Below, in pieces: positions 42,472-54,994 of a stretch of DNA of 64,000 nt. Origin of the DNA: Linum tenue (lineage: Eukaryota > Streptophyta > Magnoliopsida > Malpighiales > Linaceae); assembly GCA_946122785.1 (NCBI GenBank), contig CAMGYJ010000006.1, forward strand, positions 37,902,066 through 37,966,065, given 5' to 3'. Below the pieces are notes generated by a model. It ran no database searches. It worked only from the letters and a program-made list of their open reading frames with translations, and was not told the DNA's origin. Within the stretch, counting starts at the first letter, position 1. Each line of letters starts with the position of its first letter. Made by a program: the position numbers and the translations under genes.

Positions 42472-43873
42472 TAACACGCTAAAACACAACACCTAACAAT
42501 GGCCAAGTGTAACCAATGAAAGGGAATGCAGTATAGTGGCACAAGTAATAAATATCGAATCCACGGGTCTCTAGAGTTACTATTACTCAGCTTCAGTTCA
42601 TTATCTAGCAAACTAGATTAAGGATTGATTTACTAAAATACTCTACTAACTACTCTACTAATTACAAGTTGGGAACTCACTTAGGTATGATTCCCCCTAG
42701 CTCCACAATTAGGTCCAAGTTGCAATTACCTTTGCTTGATCTACTGTTGATTAAACTATGGAAGATCCTAAATTAGCTTGGAATCTCTTAAACTGACCAA
42801 GCCCTCTTAGACAGAATGCCCGACAGGTGACTAGCCTTCACCGGGATAGACTGCTAAGGCGATTCACATAGATCTCCACTACTGGAATGAATTCCAGTAC
42901 AAAGCAGTGAATTGATTGACTCTCGCACAACCAATTCACCACTATCAATCAAGGAAGCTCTCTTAACCTAATCAGATTCTATCTATCATAGGTTAAAGCA
43001 GAAATCAAGAGAATTTGATCAAGATTCAATTGACTCAATAAATCATGCCTCAATAGATTATAATCAAACAATATAGCATCCAAAACTTCATACAAGAAAG
43101 ATCCTAACACATGGAACTTGGGTTCCTCAAAACCTAAGTGAAGGGAAGTTACTCCATAGAGAAGAGAGAGACTGCAAAAATATGATCTAGATCTTCAATC
43201 TCCATCTCCAAGCTTGATTCCCGAGCTCCAATGGCGAAGAAATCCTCCAAAATAGCTCCAAGAATGTTCCCAAGTCGCTCTATCTCTCTAGGATTCGTCC
43301 CTTGGGTGTTTGGGAACCAAAACCTAGCTCTCCCTTTCCTTTGGCTTGAATCTGCCTCAAAAACCCGATTCTGGGCAAAACACGGTCGAGGACATGGCCG
43401 TGTTTTACTTTTTCCCTCCCGTGTTTTGCCCCCAGCAGCCCTCACGATACTCCCTTGGCAGTAAAAACACTAGCGGGTGCCAAATAAAACACGGCCATGT
43501 TTTTACTGCCGAACTTGTTCCCCTATATTCAATGCTTCGGTTCTCCCTCGTCCGGACTCCGAATCAGTAGTCGTTTGATCCCAGACACTCGTAGTCTCGT
43601 CCTCTTTCTCCTCATGACAAGCTTGCATGATTATTTTTCCATAAAGTGAGGTAGAAATCCATTCTTCTTCAGGTCATGCCCGAGTTTCTTCTCCCGAATC
43701 GCCAATTGATCTCTGATTGACTTGAAACTTGCGCCTATGGTTCACTTTATGTGCTAGGACCTGAAATGTGATAAAGGAACACAGCCTAGAGTAAAATAGG
43801 CCAAATAAGCAATAATGCAAACTTAAACGATCAAGAAACAAAAGGGAAAACATGTGCAAATATCGAGTCATCA
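42472..43873 (-). repeat. 5' LTR (right) of non-autonomous member 2
   Basis: 1402 bp, matching 38450-39859. It lacks a short piece of the word block present in the left LTR. Confidence 0.9.
43370..43510 (-). repeat. Palindrome-word cluster (member 2, right LTR)
   Basis: AAAACACGGCCATGTTTT at 43487-43504, with AAAACACGGTCG, CATGGCCGTGTTTT and CCCGTGTTTT near 43376-43430. Confidence 0.8.
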
Positions 43874-43878
43874 TCTGT

Positions 43879-44305
43879 TATATATCAATTTTGTGACCAT
43901 TCCCCACTTTTCATTGTAAAGTATCCTTCACCAATCCTTTAGTAGCCATTAAGCTTATCCATATATGGCTAGGATTGTGTAATCTTCTTATTCTTATAAA
44001 ATATCCCTGGTTGGGTGGTACTTTGCCTTTATCACTCGAGCATCTAATGAATTTGGTTTTAGAATAGAGTTCAAAACATGTTCTCCAGTTGAGCCAGATT
44101 GAAATCATGAAGGTTCCTCCAACTCATGCCCCCTTTCTTCTTTTGTTAACATACCACTTCCCACCTCAGCCAATGTGTTCTTCTTTAAACTTGTTTTAAT
44201 CCCACTAGAAGTTGGATATGATGCTTTAAATCTCCTTCATACCCCATTAGGAAAAGAAACTCTAACATTGCATATGTTGTATGTGCTTGTGAAATTGACT
44301 TAATC
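43879..44305 (-). pseudogene. LINE-A: end of RT and start of zf-RVT
   Basis: On the minus strand: I-K-S-I-S-Q-A-H-T-T-Y-A-M, then W-R-N-L-H-D-F-N-L-A-Q-L-E-N. The latter is the D-F-N-L-A-L-L-x-K motif of plant LINEs, with stops. Confidence 0.75.
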
Positions 44306-44454
44306 ACCACGATTCGGGCCTAAATGCACACTTTTTATCCCCGTTCCTCTTTGACATTTGCGAAATTTGAGAGCCTTTAAGGGTGGTTTTACTGTAGGTT
44401 TGCCGTGTTCCAATGTTTTTCAGAGTCTAAGAAGTGGACCGGGCAAAAAGGAGG

Positions 44455-44690
44455 AAACAACTGTTGTTCACGGTCGCTAGACCGTGAACTGAAGCCACAA
44501 ACCGCAAACTGAAGGTCTTCTAGAGAGGCTTCGGATGTTACTGACGCCGAGTCAGTTGACGGTCGTAAGACCGTGAACTGAAGCCATGGATCGCGAACTC
44601 AACAAATGAAAGCGGTGTGTTTTGGCTGTGTTCACGGTCCATGCCAGATGTTCACGGTCGTGAACTGAGATAGTGAACTGGGCTCAATCA
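44455..44690 (+). repeat. Palindrome-word cluster with GTTCACGGTCGTGAAC words
   Basis: GTTCACGGTCGTGAAC at 44650-44665, GTTCACGGTC...GACCGTGAAC pairs near 44470-44495, and TTGACGGTCG...AGACCGTGAACTG near 44557-44580. The cluster ends at the TATA box at 44694. Confidence 0.85.
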
Positions 44691-44693
44691 GTG

Positions 44694-44700
44694 TATAAAA
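44694..44700 (+). promoter_or_regulatory. TATA box of the solo LTR
   Basis: TATAAAA, followed by a GA-rich leader, immediately downstream of the palindrome words. Confidence 0.65.
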
Positions 44701-45701
44701 GGAGAGCTTAAAGGAAGAATAAAGGGGAGCCCAAAGTGAGAGAAACCTTCTTCTTCTTGAAACCATAGAGAGTGAAAGTCACGAACCAAAAGGGAGAAGA
44801 GGCTAGGGTTTGCTCCAAGTCAAAAATTGGGAAGTTCCTCTTCAAGGGAGGATCTATACAAGCACAAGGAAGTATTGAGGCATCACAATGATGATTTTTT
44901 CCTTTTTCCTTTGTGTTCTTCCTTCTTCTAGCTTGAAGTAGTCTTCTATTCACTTGGGTGTTGTAGAACCCTAACTTCTACCATGTAGTTGATTGTGTGG
45001 ATTGAATGATTGTATGTGGGTGATGTTTAATTTAAATTTTTGAGGTATTTTTCATGATGATTGTGCATTTTGTGTGCTTGGCAATCTTTTGTGCTACCCT
45101 AACCTAGCTTAGAGAAAACCCCTTTCCTTAAGAGGCTCAAATTGAGTTGGATTTTCTTAGGCATTCCATGCCTCCTAACTAGGTTAATGTAAGACAAACC
45201 TCTATACTCAAGTTAGACATCTAGGTTAATTGTGATTAATCCGTCCAAACCCCTGTTTGAGGGAGAAGGTAAGTCAACCCACTTTTGCTTGGGCCAAGAG
45301 GGCTACTTTCGTAGCCTATAGTGCATTCCTTGGCCTAGCAATTGAGAGTGTGGTTTCCAACCACTGTTGCTCCTCCTACGGTTTGCAATCGCCTTGTCGC
45401 GCACCAATTCATTAGATCCATAGTTCATGGTAGTTAGTTAGGGGGAAACAACTCCCGAGTGAAGCTTCTCACCAAGAGTTTCAACCTTTTTTACTTTTCA
45501 AGCCTTGCACTTCTAATGGTATATTATAGAGATTCTTTCAAACTTCATTTCGCTAGATAATGTTTCAAACAATTGAAGTAGGGGTACATGGACCGTCCCG
45601 GGTTGATATTTAAACATACTTGCCCTATATTGCCCCCATTTAAGGTTTATACTTGGGCCTTAGGTGGGATTTAAGTGTGATATTCGGAGCGAGTCAACCT
45701 C

Positions 45702-47820
45702 CTTCCCAGCAAAATAGAGCAATATGCTTTTCAAGAGTTTGGCTTTCTTTCTTACTATGTCCACTAGATAGTCAAACACAACATTCTTTGCTATGTCTAC
45801 TACAATAAATAAGGGTAAGTACTTTTATTTATACCTAGCAGTGCATCTAACTTTTATCCCTTCTGTTCCTCCACATTTGGGCTGAACGAAAACTCTGATT
45901 TAACCAAATTCACCTTTTCCCCCGATTCTACATCATAGAGGCTTAGAATATCTTTTATCTACTCACATTCTGGGAGGTTTGTGTATTAATAAGATGCTAT
46001 CATCAGCAAAAAGTAGATGTGAAACGTAAGGATCCGCTATCTTCACATTGATGCCATCAATCTAACCTTCCCTCTCTGCCTTGCTAATCAGGGCTGAGAA
46101 TTCCTCAGCCAAATACAAAATAGACAATGTGTTATGGGGTCACCCAGTCTTAAACCTCTCGTATGGAAGAAATTTTATGATTGATGACCTTGTCAATAGC
46201 CGATAGGATCATACATAGACACATGTCGTTATCAATTGGATCCATCTTTCATGAAAACCTAGCATTCACATTATAGCCTCTAGAAAATTCCATTCAACTC
46301 AATCTTAAGTTTTGGCCATGTCAACCTTTGTTACCATAAAGCCTTTCTTGCCAGCGGTTATAGCTTTCATTGAGTGAAAACAGTCGAAACCCACCATGAC
46401 ATTGTCTGTAATATGCCTTCCGAGCAATAAACTGCTTTTCAAAAATTACCCCATACAGAACCCTTTTTAGTCAATTTTCCAGAACTTTAGACATGATCTT
46501 TTGTAGGACCTTGCAGACGTTGATGGGAAGAAAGTATATAGGTGATTGTGGCCCTTTATTCTTAGGGACTAGTGTTATAATGGTACATTTGAGGTTTTGT
46601 GAAAACCGAGCAGCCTCTAGGTAACCCTGTAGTTATCTAGTCACATCTTCCCCAATGATCTCCCAATTCTATTAGGGAAAATAAGGTTGACATTCCAACG
46701 ATCTCCCAATTCCTTTTTTAGTGCTTCCCATATTTCTTTTTTAGAGAAAGATTGTAGCAAACTATTATTTATGATTATAGTAACATTGCATTGTACAACC
46801 TCCATAATCCTGTTTGTAAGAACATTGTTACTTGCTATAAATAATGATATGTGATAGGTACAATACAATTTGAAATTTCTTGTTGTCCACTGTAAACATT
46901 TCCGGCATCATCTTTCAGTTGCTTGATTGTATTTCGATATCTATGATCAGAATCTTTCCTATGAAAAATTTAGTGTTTTTTGTCTCCTTCTTCCAGCCAT
47001 TTCATCCTTACTCTCTGCTTCCACCCCATTTCCTCCAGCATAATTACAACGTTGAGTTCCTTCTCCAGGGCGTTCCTTTGAGCTATCACAACTGAATTCA
47101 TATGTTTTCATTCCAGTTTTCCCAAAGCCCCATTTCACCTCCTCATTCACTAGTTTTGTTGACACAACAACATTACCTAGGTGATAGACTTGTGCATGTG
47201 ATCTTTTTTAGCCATGAGTTTGTTGATGCCATACAACTTGATCTTTCCTCTACAAAAGTGGCGTCCCCATTACTGTTATCCCATGTGAAAGGCTTGCCAT
47301 AGTAGCCTAGGCCTTCTAGGCAGCAATCTTCAAAATACCCATTTAACATTTTCCATATCTTAAACCTCATGTTATCTTAACTCGTTTTTCTCCTCATAAC
47401 TTTGCACGAGATTGAAGTCCTCACAAACAAACCATGGGATTTTCATTTGGTCTCTCAAGTTTCTCAATAATTCACACATTTTTTGCTTCTTGTCTTGCTC
47501 TGGACAATTATAGATTCCATTCAACCTTCATTTAAATCCACCATCCCCTATGCACATGTTTATGTGATTTGAGTATGTTCCTTTTACTTCTAGATTTTTG
47601 TTTTTCTTATAGAGCACTGCCAGTCCTCCTACCCTTCTCAAAGAGCCTTGTCCGTTCTCCCAACCCAATTGAGATATCACTTCTGCCCCTCATGTTCATG
47701 CATTTTGGTTTCCATTAGGAAGGCAATATAATGAGTTTTTTTTATTTCAAAAAACCTCAACCTTTCTAATTGCTAGGGGACTCCCAACCCCCCGACAATT
47801 ATAACTCAAGAATTCATTTG
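45702..47820 (-). pseudogene. LINE-A ORF2: endonuclease and reverse transcriptase
   Basis: On the minus strand the EEP endonuclease C-terminus is visible as G-K-P-F-T-W-D-N-S-N-G-D-A-T-F-V-E-E-R (about 47300-47240). The RT follows with P-I-Y-F-L-P-I-N-V-C-K, Y-V-S-H-L-L-F-A-D-D-S (about 46020-45985) and F-A-G-K-E-V at the left edge. Stops are frequent. The sequence at about 47790-47820 matches the ORF1/ORF2 junction of the LINE at 50990-56375, so both belong to one family. Confidence 0.8.
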
Positions 47821-48172
47821 GGCTGGGCGTTCCTTTTCAGTTTGGTTTGATTCAATTTCCTTCTCCTTCTCAGACCCGTCAGTCTGAATCAGGACCTACT
47901 ATACTGTTGGTTTTGCCATTTTGCTCGCTATAACCTCACCATCTTCAAGTTCTTGCAACACAAGACTCTGGGAATCTCTATTTTGTGGTAGTGCCTACCA
48001 TATCTAGCTTTTGATCTTTTGCTCCCTTCTCCTCCTTATTTTTTCTTTTCCAATTTCCTCGCTTCTCTTCCTTCCTCCTCGATAATCCATATTAGGCTTT
48101 CTGTTGGGTCGCTAGGTGTTACCTCTCCCTACAAGTTCCCTTGTTTAGGCATAGTGGTGTTAGATGGAAGAC

Positions 48173-49413
48173 TGACTCGCTATGACACAACTCCTAACAG
48201 TGGCCAAGTGTAACCAATGAAAGGTACTGCAGTATAGTGGCTCAAGTAATAAATATCGAATCCACGGGTCTCTAGAGTTACTATTACTCAGCGTCAGTTC
48301 ATTATTTATCAAACCAGATTAAGATGGGCGAACTAAAACTACTCTAGCAAACTATAGTTAAAGTTAATCTAATTACAGGTTGGGAACTCACTTAGGTATG
48401 ATTCCCCCTAGCCACTAGCCAGATTAATGATTGATGATCTCTAACCTGTTTCACTTTCATTCACAATGCGGAGAATCCTTAACTAGACCTTGAGTCTCGA
48501 CTAAAGGAACAAGGCCCTCTTGAGTCAATTGCCTAGATGGACGTATCCTTCTCTAGAACAACTGATCAAGGGGTTCTGAACTAGACTCCCTCTATCGAAA
48601 GAGGTTCTCAATCGATACAAAGCAGTGAATCAACCCTCGACTAAAGCAATCGATCCAATACTATCAATCTATGGTGCTCTATTGACCTAATCAGGTATTC
48701 GCTCTCATAGGATCAAAGCAGAATCAATAATCTCGACTAAAGCAGAATTGAATCATCAAAACATGCATAGATTGAATATGAACTCAAGGTTATCAAGTCA
48801 GAGTACTCATACAATCATCCAATCAAACAAACATAGCTAGGGTTCCTCAAAACCTAAGTGAAGGGAAGTTACTCCATAGAGAAGAGAGAGACTGGAGTAA
48901 GAATCTTCATATGATTAGTCTTCAAGCCCGGGCTTGTTCCTTGAGCTTCCAAGGAGAAGAAATCCTCCAATTCCACTCTTAGAATGCCCTCAAATCGCCC
49001 TCTCTCTTTGGTTCGTCCCTTGGGTGTTTGGGATCCCAAAACCCAGCTCTCCCTTTCCTTTGGCTTCAATCTGCCTCAAAAACCCGATTATGGGCAAAAC
49101 ACGGTCGAGGACACAGCCGTGTTTCAATTTTGCCCGCCCGTGTTTTGCCCCCAACAGCCCTAGTCAGCCAAAACACGGTCGTGCCTAAATACGGACACGG
49201 CCGTGTTTTTCTTTAGGCCAGCCCGTGTTTTTACTGCCAAACCTGTTCCCCTATATTCAATGCTTCGTTTCTCCCTCGTCCGGACTCCGAATCAGTCGCC
49301 GTTTGATCCCAGACGCTCGTAGTCTCGTCCTCTTTCTTTTCATGACAAGATTGCATGATTCTTTGTCCATAAAGTGAGATAGAAATCCATTCTTCTTTGT
49401 CCATAAAGTGAGG
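48173..49413 (-). mobile_element. LTR fragment of the palindrome-word lineage, truncated
   Basis: It begins TGACTCGCTATGACACAAC, like the right-hand end of other minus-oriented LTRs, and shares the TAAATATCGAATCCACGGG and CACTTAGGTATGATTCCCCCTA blocks. It stops near 49413 after a repeated TTCTTTGTCCATAAAGTGAG (two copies, about 49351 and 49395). The LTR start is missing. It lies in ORF1 of LINE-A. Confidence 0.8.
49090..49250 (-). repeat. Palindrome-word cluster of the truncated LTR
   Basis: ACACGGCCGTGT at 49195-49206 inside a longer GACACGGCCGTGTTTTT, with AAAACACGGTCGTG, AACACGGTCG and CCCGTGTTTT nearby. Confidence 0.8.
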
Positions 49414-50640
49414 TTTTAGCTGCTTCTACCACCTGTATTCCCTGAGGCTTATGTGTGATCCTCAAAGGTTAAATTTACTAGCAAGCCCTCCACTATCATA
49501 CTACTATTTTAGACTCTTCCAAATCAACTTACTTTTTGTTGTTGTTCCTATCTCCTTGCACATGGTCTCTAAGATACAAGTCTGGATCTCAACCCCAGGC
49601 CACATATATCCTTCCCCGCAACATTATTAATTATGCAATTGAGCTTTGGATGTCTAATCAAGCGGTGCTAGTAGCAGTACATAGGTAAGCGCTCATATTG
49701 CACCTGGAAAAACCCTTATTTCTCCCCAAATATTCAACTTGATCTCCTCCTTGAGGGGAGTTGTAATGTTTTTACCTATTTTGATTATCAAATAATCACT
49801 CAACACGTTTGAGATTTTGTTGTCAAACATGATGAATCTGCCCAATAGACTAGCTATCTTCTCTGCCATTCATGATGATTTCATCTCATTTGATAAGAGA
49901 TTAATCTGTATCCATATTTCCATCTCTACTAGATCTTTTGCTTTAGGCTTTTTTATAGTATTGCATGTCCGAAGATTAGTAAATTATCTTCACAATGCCA
50001 TGGTCATGTATGTCTTGGCCTGTTTTGTCATTCGTTACCATGAATTGGAAAAAAAATAGTTGGTTTCTTAGATCAGTGACTTCAAAAGGTTTGTGTTTGC
50101 CATATCTTTTCCAAAATCGTCTTCATAGCGTTGATGTTTGGCCTTTTGGGAGCTACTAGATGAGCTACCAATCCTCTCTGCACTACTGCCTCTGTAATGT
50201 GCTAGTACATGTCTAGCGTTTCAACGACTAGAAATAATCATCAGTTATGGTCACCTTTTTTAGTTATGTTTTTAGTGTCTTCATTTGGTGCACCACTAGT
50301 CCCTTCGATTCCAAGTTATTCTGATGTTCCTTCAGCTTAGGGGGCCCCAACTCCATTCCCATCGTCTCTTTCATTCACTGTGCCTCCATCATAATGCTAT
50401 TTACAGTTTCTGATTCTCAAATGAGATAAGAGTTTGTAATAGGATTTTTTTTACTTGGCTTACCCTTTAAGCAATACATTTATAGTGTCGTCTCCTTATT
50501 GTAATCGTACACTTAATATAGATCTAAAGCAGAGTGGGAAAGCTTTTCTCCTATTTAGAAGCGTTCTTTCTGTAGAAGGATTCGTTATCGATATCTCAAC
50601 ATGAGCAGTACTTTGTTTCAAGCTCGGCAAACCCTAGTTT
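49414..50640 (-). pseudogene. LINE-A ORF1 (DUF4283-type), degenerate
   Basis: On the minus strand near 49720-49870 a frame reads F-I-M-F-D-N-K-I-S-N-V-L, then I-I-K-I-G-K-N-I-T-T-P-L-K-E-E-I-K. This is the middle part of the DUF4283/zf-CCHC ORF1 of plant LINEs, an RNA-binding gag-like protein. Stops are frequent. Confidence 0.65.
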
Positions 50641-50700
50641 TGCCTCTTTAACTCCCCGAAACTCTCACAGCTCGAGACAAAATCTCCTATTATCCTTTAT

Positions 50701-50976
50701 GCCTTTTAATATGTGTCCTTCTTCACTGTACGGTATGGTGAATTTTAATAAAGTATAAATGTGGGTATTCATAAGATATTATCCACTCATTTTTGTGTGT
50801 CTATCCTTGAGTATACACGTGGATATCCCCCAAATAGGAAATGCTACACATATTTCCAGCACCCAAATATATATTTTAAAATTATTTTTACCGATGAGTC
50901 CAATGAGTTTGGGTTCGAATTTGGTAATACCTGACCCATTACATTCCTCAACTCTTAGCCAGAAGCTTGTCCAAGG
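50701..50976. other. Noncoding DNA between the two LINEs
   Basis: AT-rich. With 56389-56733 it forms the original upstream region of the host gene, separated by the LINE insertion. Confidence 0.45.
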
Positions 50977-51001
50977 ATGTGGAGATATTTTTTTATAATA
51001 A

Positions 51002-54000
51002 GACCTGAAATTTATTAATGCCTCATGGGCTCAGAATCCAAAATTGGTAAAAGAAAAACTGGTGGACGGGATATCCGACATTCCTGGGAGTCCCAATTAC
51101 ATTTTGTGTGGGCCATGAGATGGGCTCCTTCTCTTTTCACAAAGCTCCATTGGATCAGGCCCAATCTGGCTGCCTCTGCTTTCAGCTCTCTGATCAACGT
51201 TTCAGCCTCCATTCTCGTAGCCTCCGTCTTGACAATCTGTTTCTATGATGACTGAGCTGAAGCCATGCCTCTCAATTTGCTTGACACCAAAAGAAATGGC
51301 CTTGATCTCTGCCAGCTCTGGAGTCCATTGAATGCACTCTCGGCAAACCACTGCCATCAGGAAGTGGCCTCTTTCATCTCGAGCAACAGCCCCATATCCC
51401 GTCCCTTCATCCTTCAGTACCGCAACATCGACATTTAGTTTGATCCATCCCGCCGGTGGAGGTTCACAGGTGACTCTCTCCCTTTTCTTCAATTTGACTT
51501 CTTTGGAGTGATAAGATTTGAATTCCTCCCAGTAGGTTAGGACTTTCCCTACAATTTCCCCTTCTTCTGCTTTCCGATTATTGAACATATGGTTATTGCA
51601 TTCATTCCAAATAGTCTAGAGAATCATACCTAGTTGACTTAGAGTGTCATCATCCACCCTTTCCATGACCTCGTGAAGCCAGCTGCTAGTAGATATATGG
51701 GGTTCTAGCTCGAATAGTGGTCTGAAGCTTGTAGGTCGCCATATCCTGGAAGATCACTGGGTTGCTGTTTAGCTCTTTTTCAGTTTCTATACCCACAGGT
51801 TCCATTTCATCATTTGCTTCTGTTTCTTCTTCCTAAAAGATCACTGGGTTGCTGTTTAGCTCGAATCAGTTTCTATACCCACAGGTTCCATTTCATCATT
51901 TGCTTCTGTTTAGCTCTTTGTAAACTAGCTTGTAGGCTGTTTTAACATAGTATAGTCCAGTTTTTTTCAAGGGCCCATACCTTTGTATCTGGTATTTGTT
52001 GGCGTGGGATTGGAATTCCCTCAATTCGGGCTCTATCAATTTGGTTGAAATAGTGTTGTAGGAGAGGCCATTGTTTGAGGTTGTGAACGATGAGATCAGT
52101 TACTCTCCCCAGATTATCCTCTGTTGGTCTGGGAGTAGTAATTTTGAAACCTGCATCTTCAGCTCCTGCCACCCATCTATCCTCCCATATGTCCACTTGT
52201 GTCTCATCCCCTATTCTCCATCTGATTCCTTTTTGAACGAGGTCTTGAGCTGCCATGATACTTCTCCAAGTGTAACTGGGGTTTGTTCCCACCTGGGCTT
52301 GTAGTACATCACAATTTGGGTAGTATTTTGCTTTTAGAATCCTTGTTGCCAAGGAGTCTGGATTGATAATTAAGTTCCAGATCTGCTTCCCTAACAATGC
52401 AAGGTTGAAAGCTCTCAGATTCTTAAATCTCATGCCTCCTTCTGCTTTTGGTTTGCATACCTCCTTCCATGCTTTCTAAGGGATTCTTTTTTCCTCTTTT
52501 TTTTACCCCACCAGAAGCTTGAGATGGATTTTCTAATTTCATCGAGAACACTATGTGGGATTAGGAACACAGACATAGAATAGGTAGTTCGGCTTTGAGC
52601 AACAACTTAAATAAGGAATTCTTTAGCATAAATGGATAGAGAATGGCTCTTCCATAATTTAACCTTCTTTCTGACTTTATCCACTAATGCCCCAAAAGTA
52701 CCCTTCTTCTGTCTTCCAATTGTAGTGGGGAGACCTAGGTATTTTGCATGCTCTGATACTTGCTTCATTCCCAAGATAGACACCAAATTATTTCTCTATT
52801 ATGCTATTACACTCGGACTGAAGCTTATCTCTGATTTCTGCAAGTTTACCATCTGCCTAATTCCAACTCATAGGTCTTCAATATCTCTATCAAGAAATTG
52901 CATTCTTGGGGAGTAGCACGAGTAAAGAAGATGTTGTCGTCTGCAAACAAAAGGTGAGATACTGATGGTCCTCGAACTAAAGCTTTTAGACCATGTATCT
53001 TGCCATCCCTTGTTGCTTTTGTCATTAGTGCTGAAAGTCCCTCTACACAGAAAATGAATACGTAATGAGATATAGGGTCCCCCTGTCGTAGTCCAAGTTC
53101 TGGTTTGAATGTTTCAGTATGGTGTCCATTAATTAGTATTGAATAAGTAACAGTCGAAACACAAATCCTTACTAGCTTGGCCCAATGTTCTACAAAATCC
53201 AGCTTCAGCATGATTGCCTTGAGGAAAGTCCACTCAACTCTATCGTAGGCTTTAGAAATGTCTAATTTAGCTGCCATTAGACCCTTCTTGACCGTAGTTT
53301 TCTGCTTCATTGTATGTAACAACTCAAAAGCTACTAACACATTGTCTGCAATGTATCTCCCTGGGACAAAAGCACTCTAGGATTCATCGATAATTTGATT
53401 CAGCATTCCCTTCAGTCTATTTGCTATTACTTTCGAGATGATCTCGTAGATCACCTTGTAGAGGCCTATAGGTCTAAAGTCTAGGGGGTTTCTGGTTGTT
53501 TCTTCTTTGGTATCAGAGTTATTAGTGTGTGGTTGAGCTGCTGGGGGAATACTCCACACTCCAAATAACTCTTGATTTCCTCCTTTATTGCTGGTCTAAC
53601 AACCACCCAATTTTTTTGGAAAAATCTGGCTGACATGCCATCCGCCCCAGGAGCCTTGTTTGGTCCCATCTGTTTCAGGGCCATCCAAATCTCTTCATCA
53701 TATTAGGGTTTTAGAAGTTCCTGATTCATTTCTGATATTACTTTGGGAGTAACGGCTGCAAGAATCCTACTATGTTCTGGTCGTGTTCCTGCTTTAAATA
53801 GAGTGTGTAAGTACTGTCTCAAGCAATTACTAACCTCTTGTTGTCCCATGAAGACCTGGCCAATCTCATTCCTTAGATTCTTTATGGTATTCTTTCATCT
53901 TCTCTCTGAAGCTTTTCGATGAAAGTATCCGTATTGCAGTCACCTTCTTTGAGCCAGTCAGCTCGAGATCGTTGCTTCCACTTCATCTCCTCTTGGAGGA

Positions 54001-54990
54001 TAATATCATTTAGCTCATGTTCAAGTACTCTTATCTGGATCTGAACATCTTTAGTCTTTTTCCTCTTCTCTAAGACTCGAAGAGCCTTCTCTGCCCGTTT
54101 ACGCCTTTCTTTGAGAGAACCAAAAGCAGTTTGACTCCAACTTTTGAGTCTGTTCTCGCAGTTTTTGATTCTATCCATTATTCCTAGACTTGGGTAAGCA
54201 AACCGCTCTTCTTTAATTACTGTCCCATAGTCTTCGTGTCTTTTCCAGTACGGTTCGTATCCGAAGTTCCACCCCCAAGTAATCTCTTCCTCTTCCAAAT
54301 TTAGTTTTACCTGGATGGGAATATGGTCAAAACCACACCTTTCCAAATGATTGACTCGCATTAAAGGGAAGCAATCAAGCCATTGTTTATTCCCTACTGC
54401 TCTGTCTAGTCGTTCCTCTGTGCAGTCCTCTCTTGATTTGTTATTTTCCCAGGTGAAGGGTCTCCCATAGAAGTCACAGTCTTGTAGATCACAGGATTCC
54501 AATGTATGTTGAAACATTTCCATTTCCTTTATATCAGGCCTTCTAGTGCCACTTTTTTCCAGATAGTCCATTATGAGGTTGAAGTCCCCCATAACTAGCC
54601 ATGGGATCTGGATCTGTCTGTGTAAATCAGCAGTAATTCACATGTTTTGTGCTTGTTCTGTCTTTCTGGCTAGCCATAGATTCCCGTTAGTCTCCATTCG
54701 CTGTCAAGGGATGGCATTCTTACCTTTGCATCAATGAAATGGGCATCCACTTTCTTTATTTCAACCTGGACGTCTTCCTTCCACATCATGAGAAGATCCC
54801 CATATCTATTGATCCCTGCATCTATCCCTTTGCCATCAAAATATCCAAATTCTTTGATTTTCTGTTTGCATTCCTTCTCATACTGTCGTGTTTCCATCAG
54901 GAACACGATGTCAGATTTGCTTGGCGAAGAAGGGTCTTCACCTTTTCAACTATCAGGGTATTCCCAAGTCCCCGACAGTTGTAACATAAA
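51002..54990 (-). pseudogene. LINE-B ORF2: endonuclease, reverse transcriptase, zf-RVT, RNase H
   Basis: Minus-strand order: EEP endonuclease (M-F-L-M-E-T-R at 54906; G-D-F-N-L-I-M at about 54590; F-D-H-I-P-I at about 54330), then RT with G-P-N-K-A-P-G-A-D-G-M (about 53660), D-F-R-P-I-G-L (about 53480), L-D-I-S-K-A-Y-D-R-V-E-W (about 53265), G-L-R-Q-G-D-P-I-S and F-A-D-D-N (about 52940). Then come F-N-L-A-L-L-G-K-Q (about 52405), the zf-RVT region, and RNase H (K-L-N-V-D-V-A, G-A-V-A-R-D, E-L-A-E-I-K-A, about 51450-51290). It nicks DNA and primes reverse transcription at the target. In-frame stops at about 53378, 53686 and 54667 and shifts make it inactive. Confidence 0.92.
51752..51915. repeat. 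87-bp tandem duplication in LINE-B
   Basis: GATCACTGGGTTGCTGTTTAG begins at 51752 and 51839; both copies continue to ATTTGCTTCTGTTT. It lies between zf-RVT and RNase H. Confidence 0.85.
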
Positions 54991-54994
54991 AAAT

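Larger units (their letters stand above)
38450..43873 (-). mobile_element. Complete non-autonomous LTR retrotransposon, family member 2
   Basis: The LTRs (38450-39859 and 42472-43873, about 1.4 kb) share TGACACGCTAAAACAC and ...GAGTCATCA ends. The right LTR has TA for TG at its edge. A perfect 5-bp duplication, TCTGT, flanks it (38445-38449, 43874-43878). Orientation, primer site, single ORF and 3' region are as in member 1, with more divergence between the LTRs. It sits in LINE-A, so it is younger than that LINE. Confidence 0.93.
44311..45696 (+). mobile_element. Solo LTR of the palindrome-word lineage, with GTTCACGGTC words
   Basis: The start GATTCGGGCCTAAATGCACAC aligns with TGATGACTCGG...TTTGCACATG of members 1 and 2, and the end GCGAGTCA matches their GTGTCA end type. 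ACCAC (44306-44310) and ACCTC (45697-45701) flank it as a one-mismatch 5-bp duplication. The LINE RT reading frame resumes on both sides, which fixes the boundaries. Confidence 0.82.
37271..50700 (-). mobile_element. Degenerate minus-strand LINE split by three LTR insertions
   Basis: Pieces at 37271-38449, 43874-44310, 45697-48172 and 49414 to about 50700 read in order on the minus strand as RNase H, zf-RVT and RT end, RT and endonuclease, and ORF1. The gaps are a complete LTR element, a solo LTR and an LTR fragment. The junctions are contiguous: the RT motif G-K-E-V | I-K-S-I spans the solo LTR. The exact ends are not clear. Confidence 0.85.
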
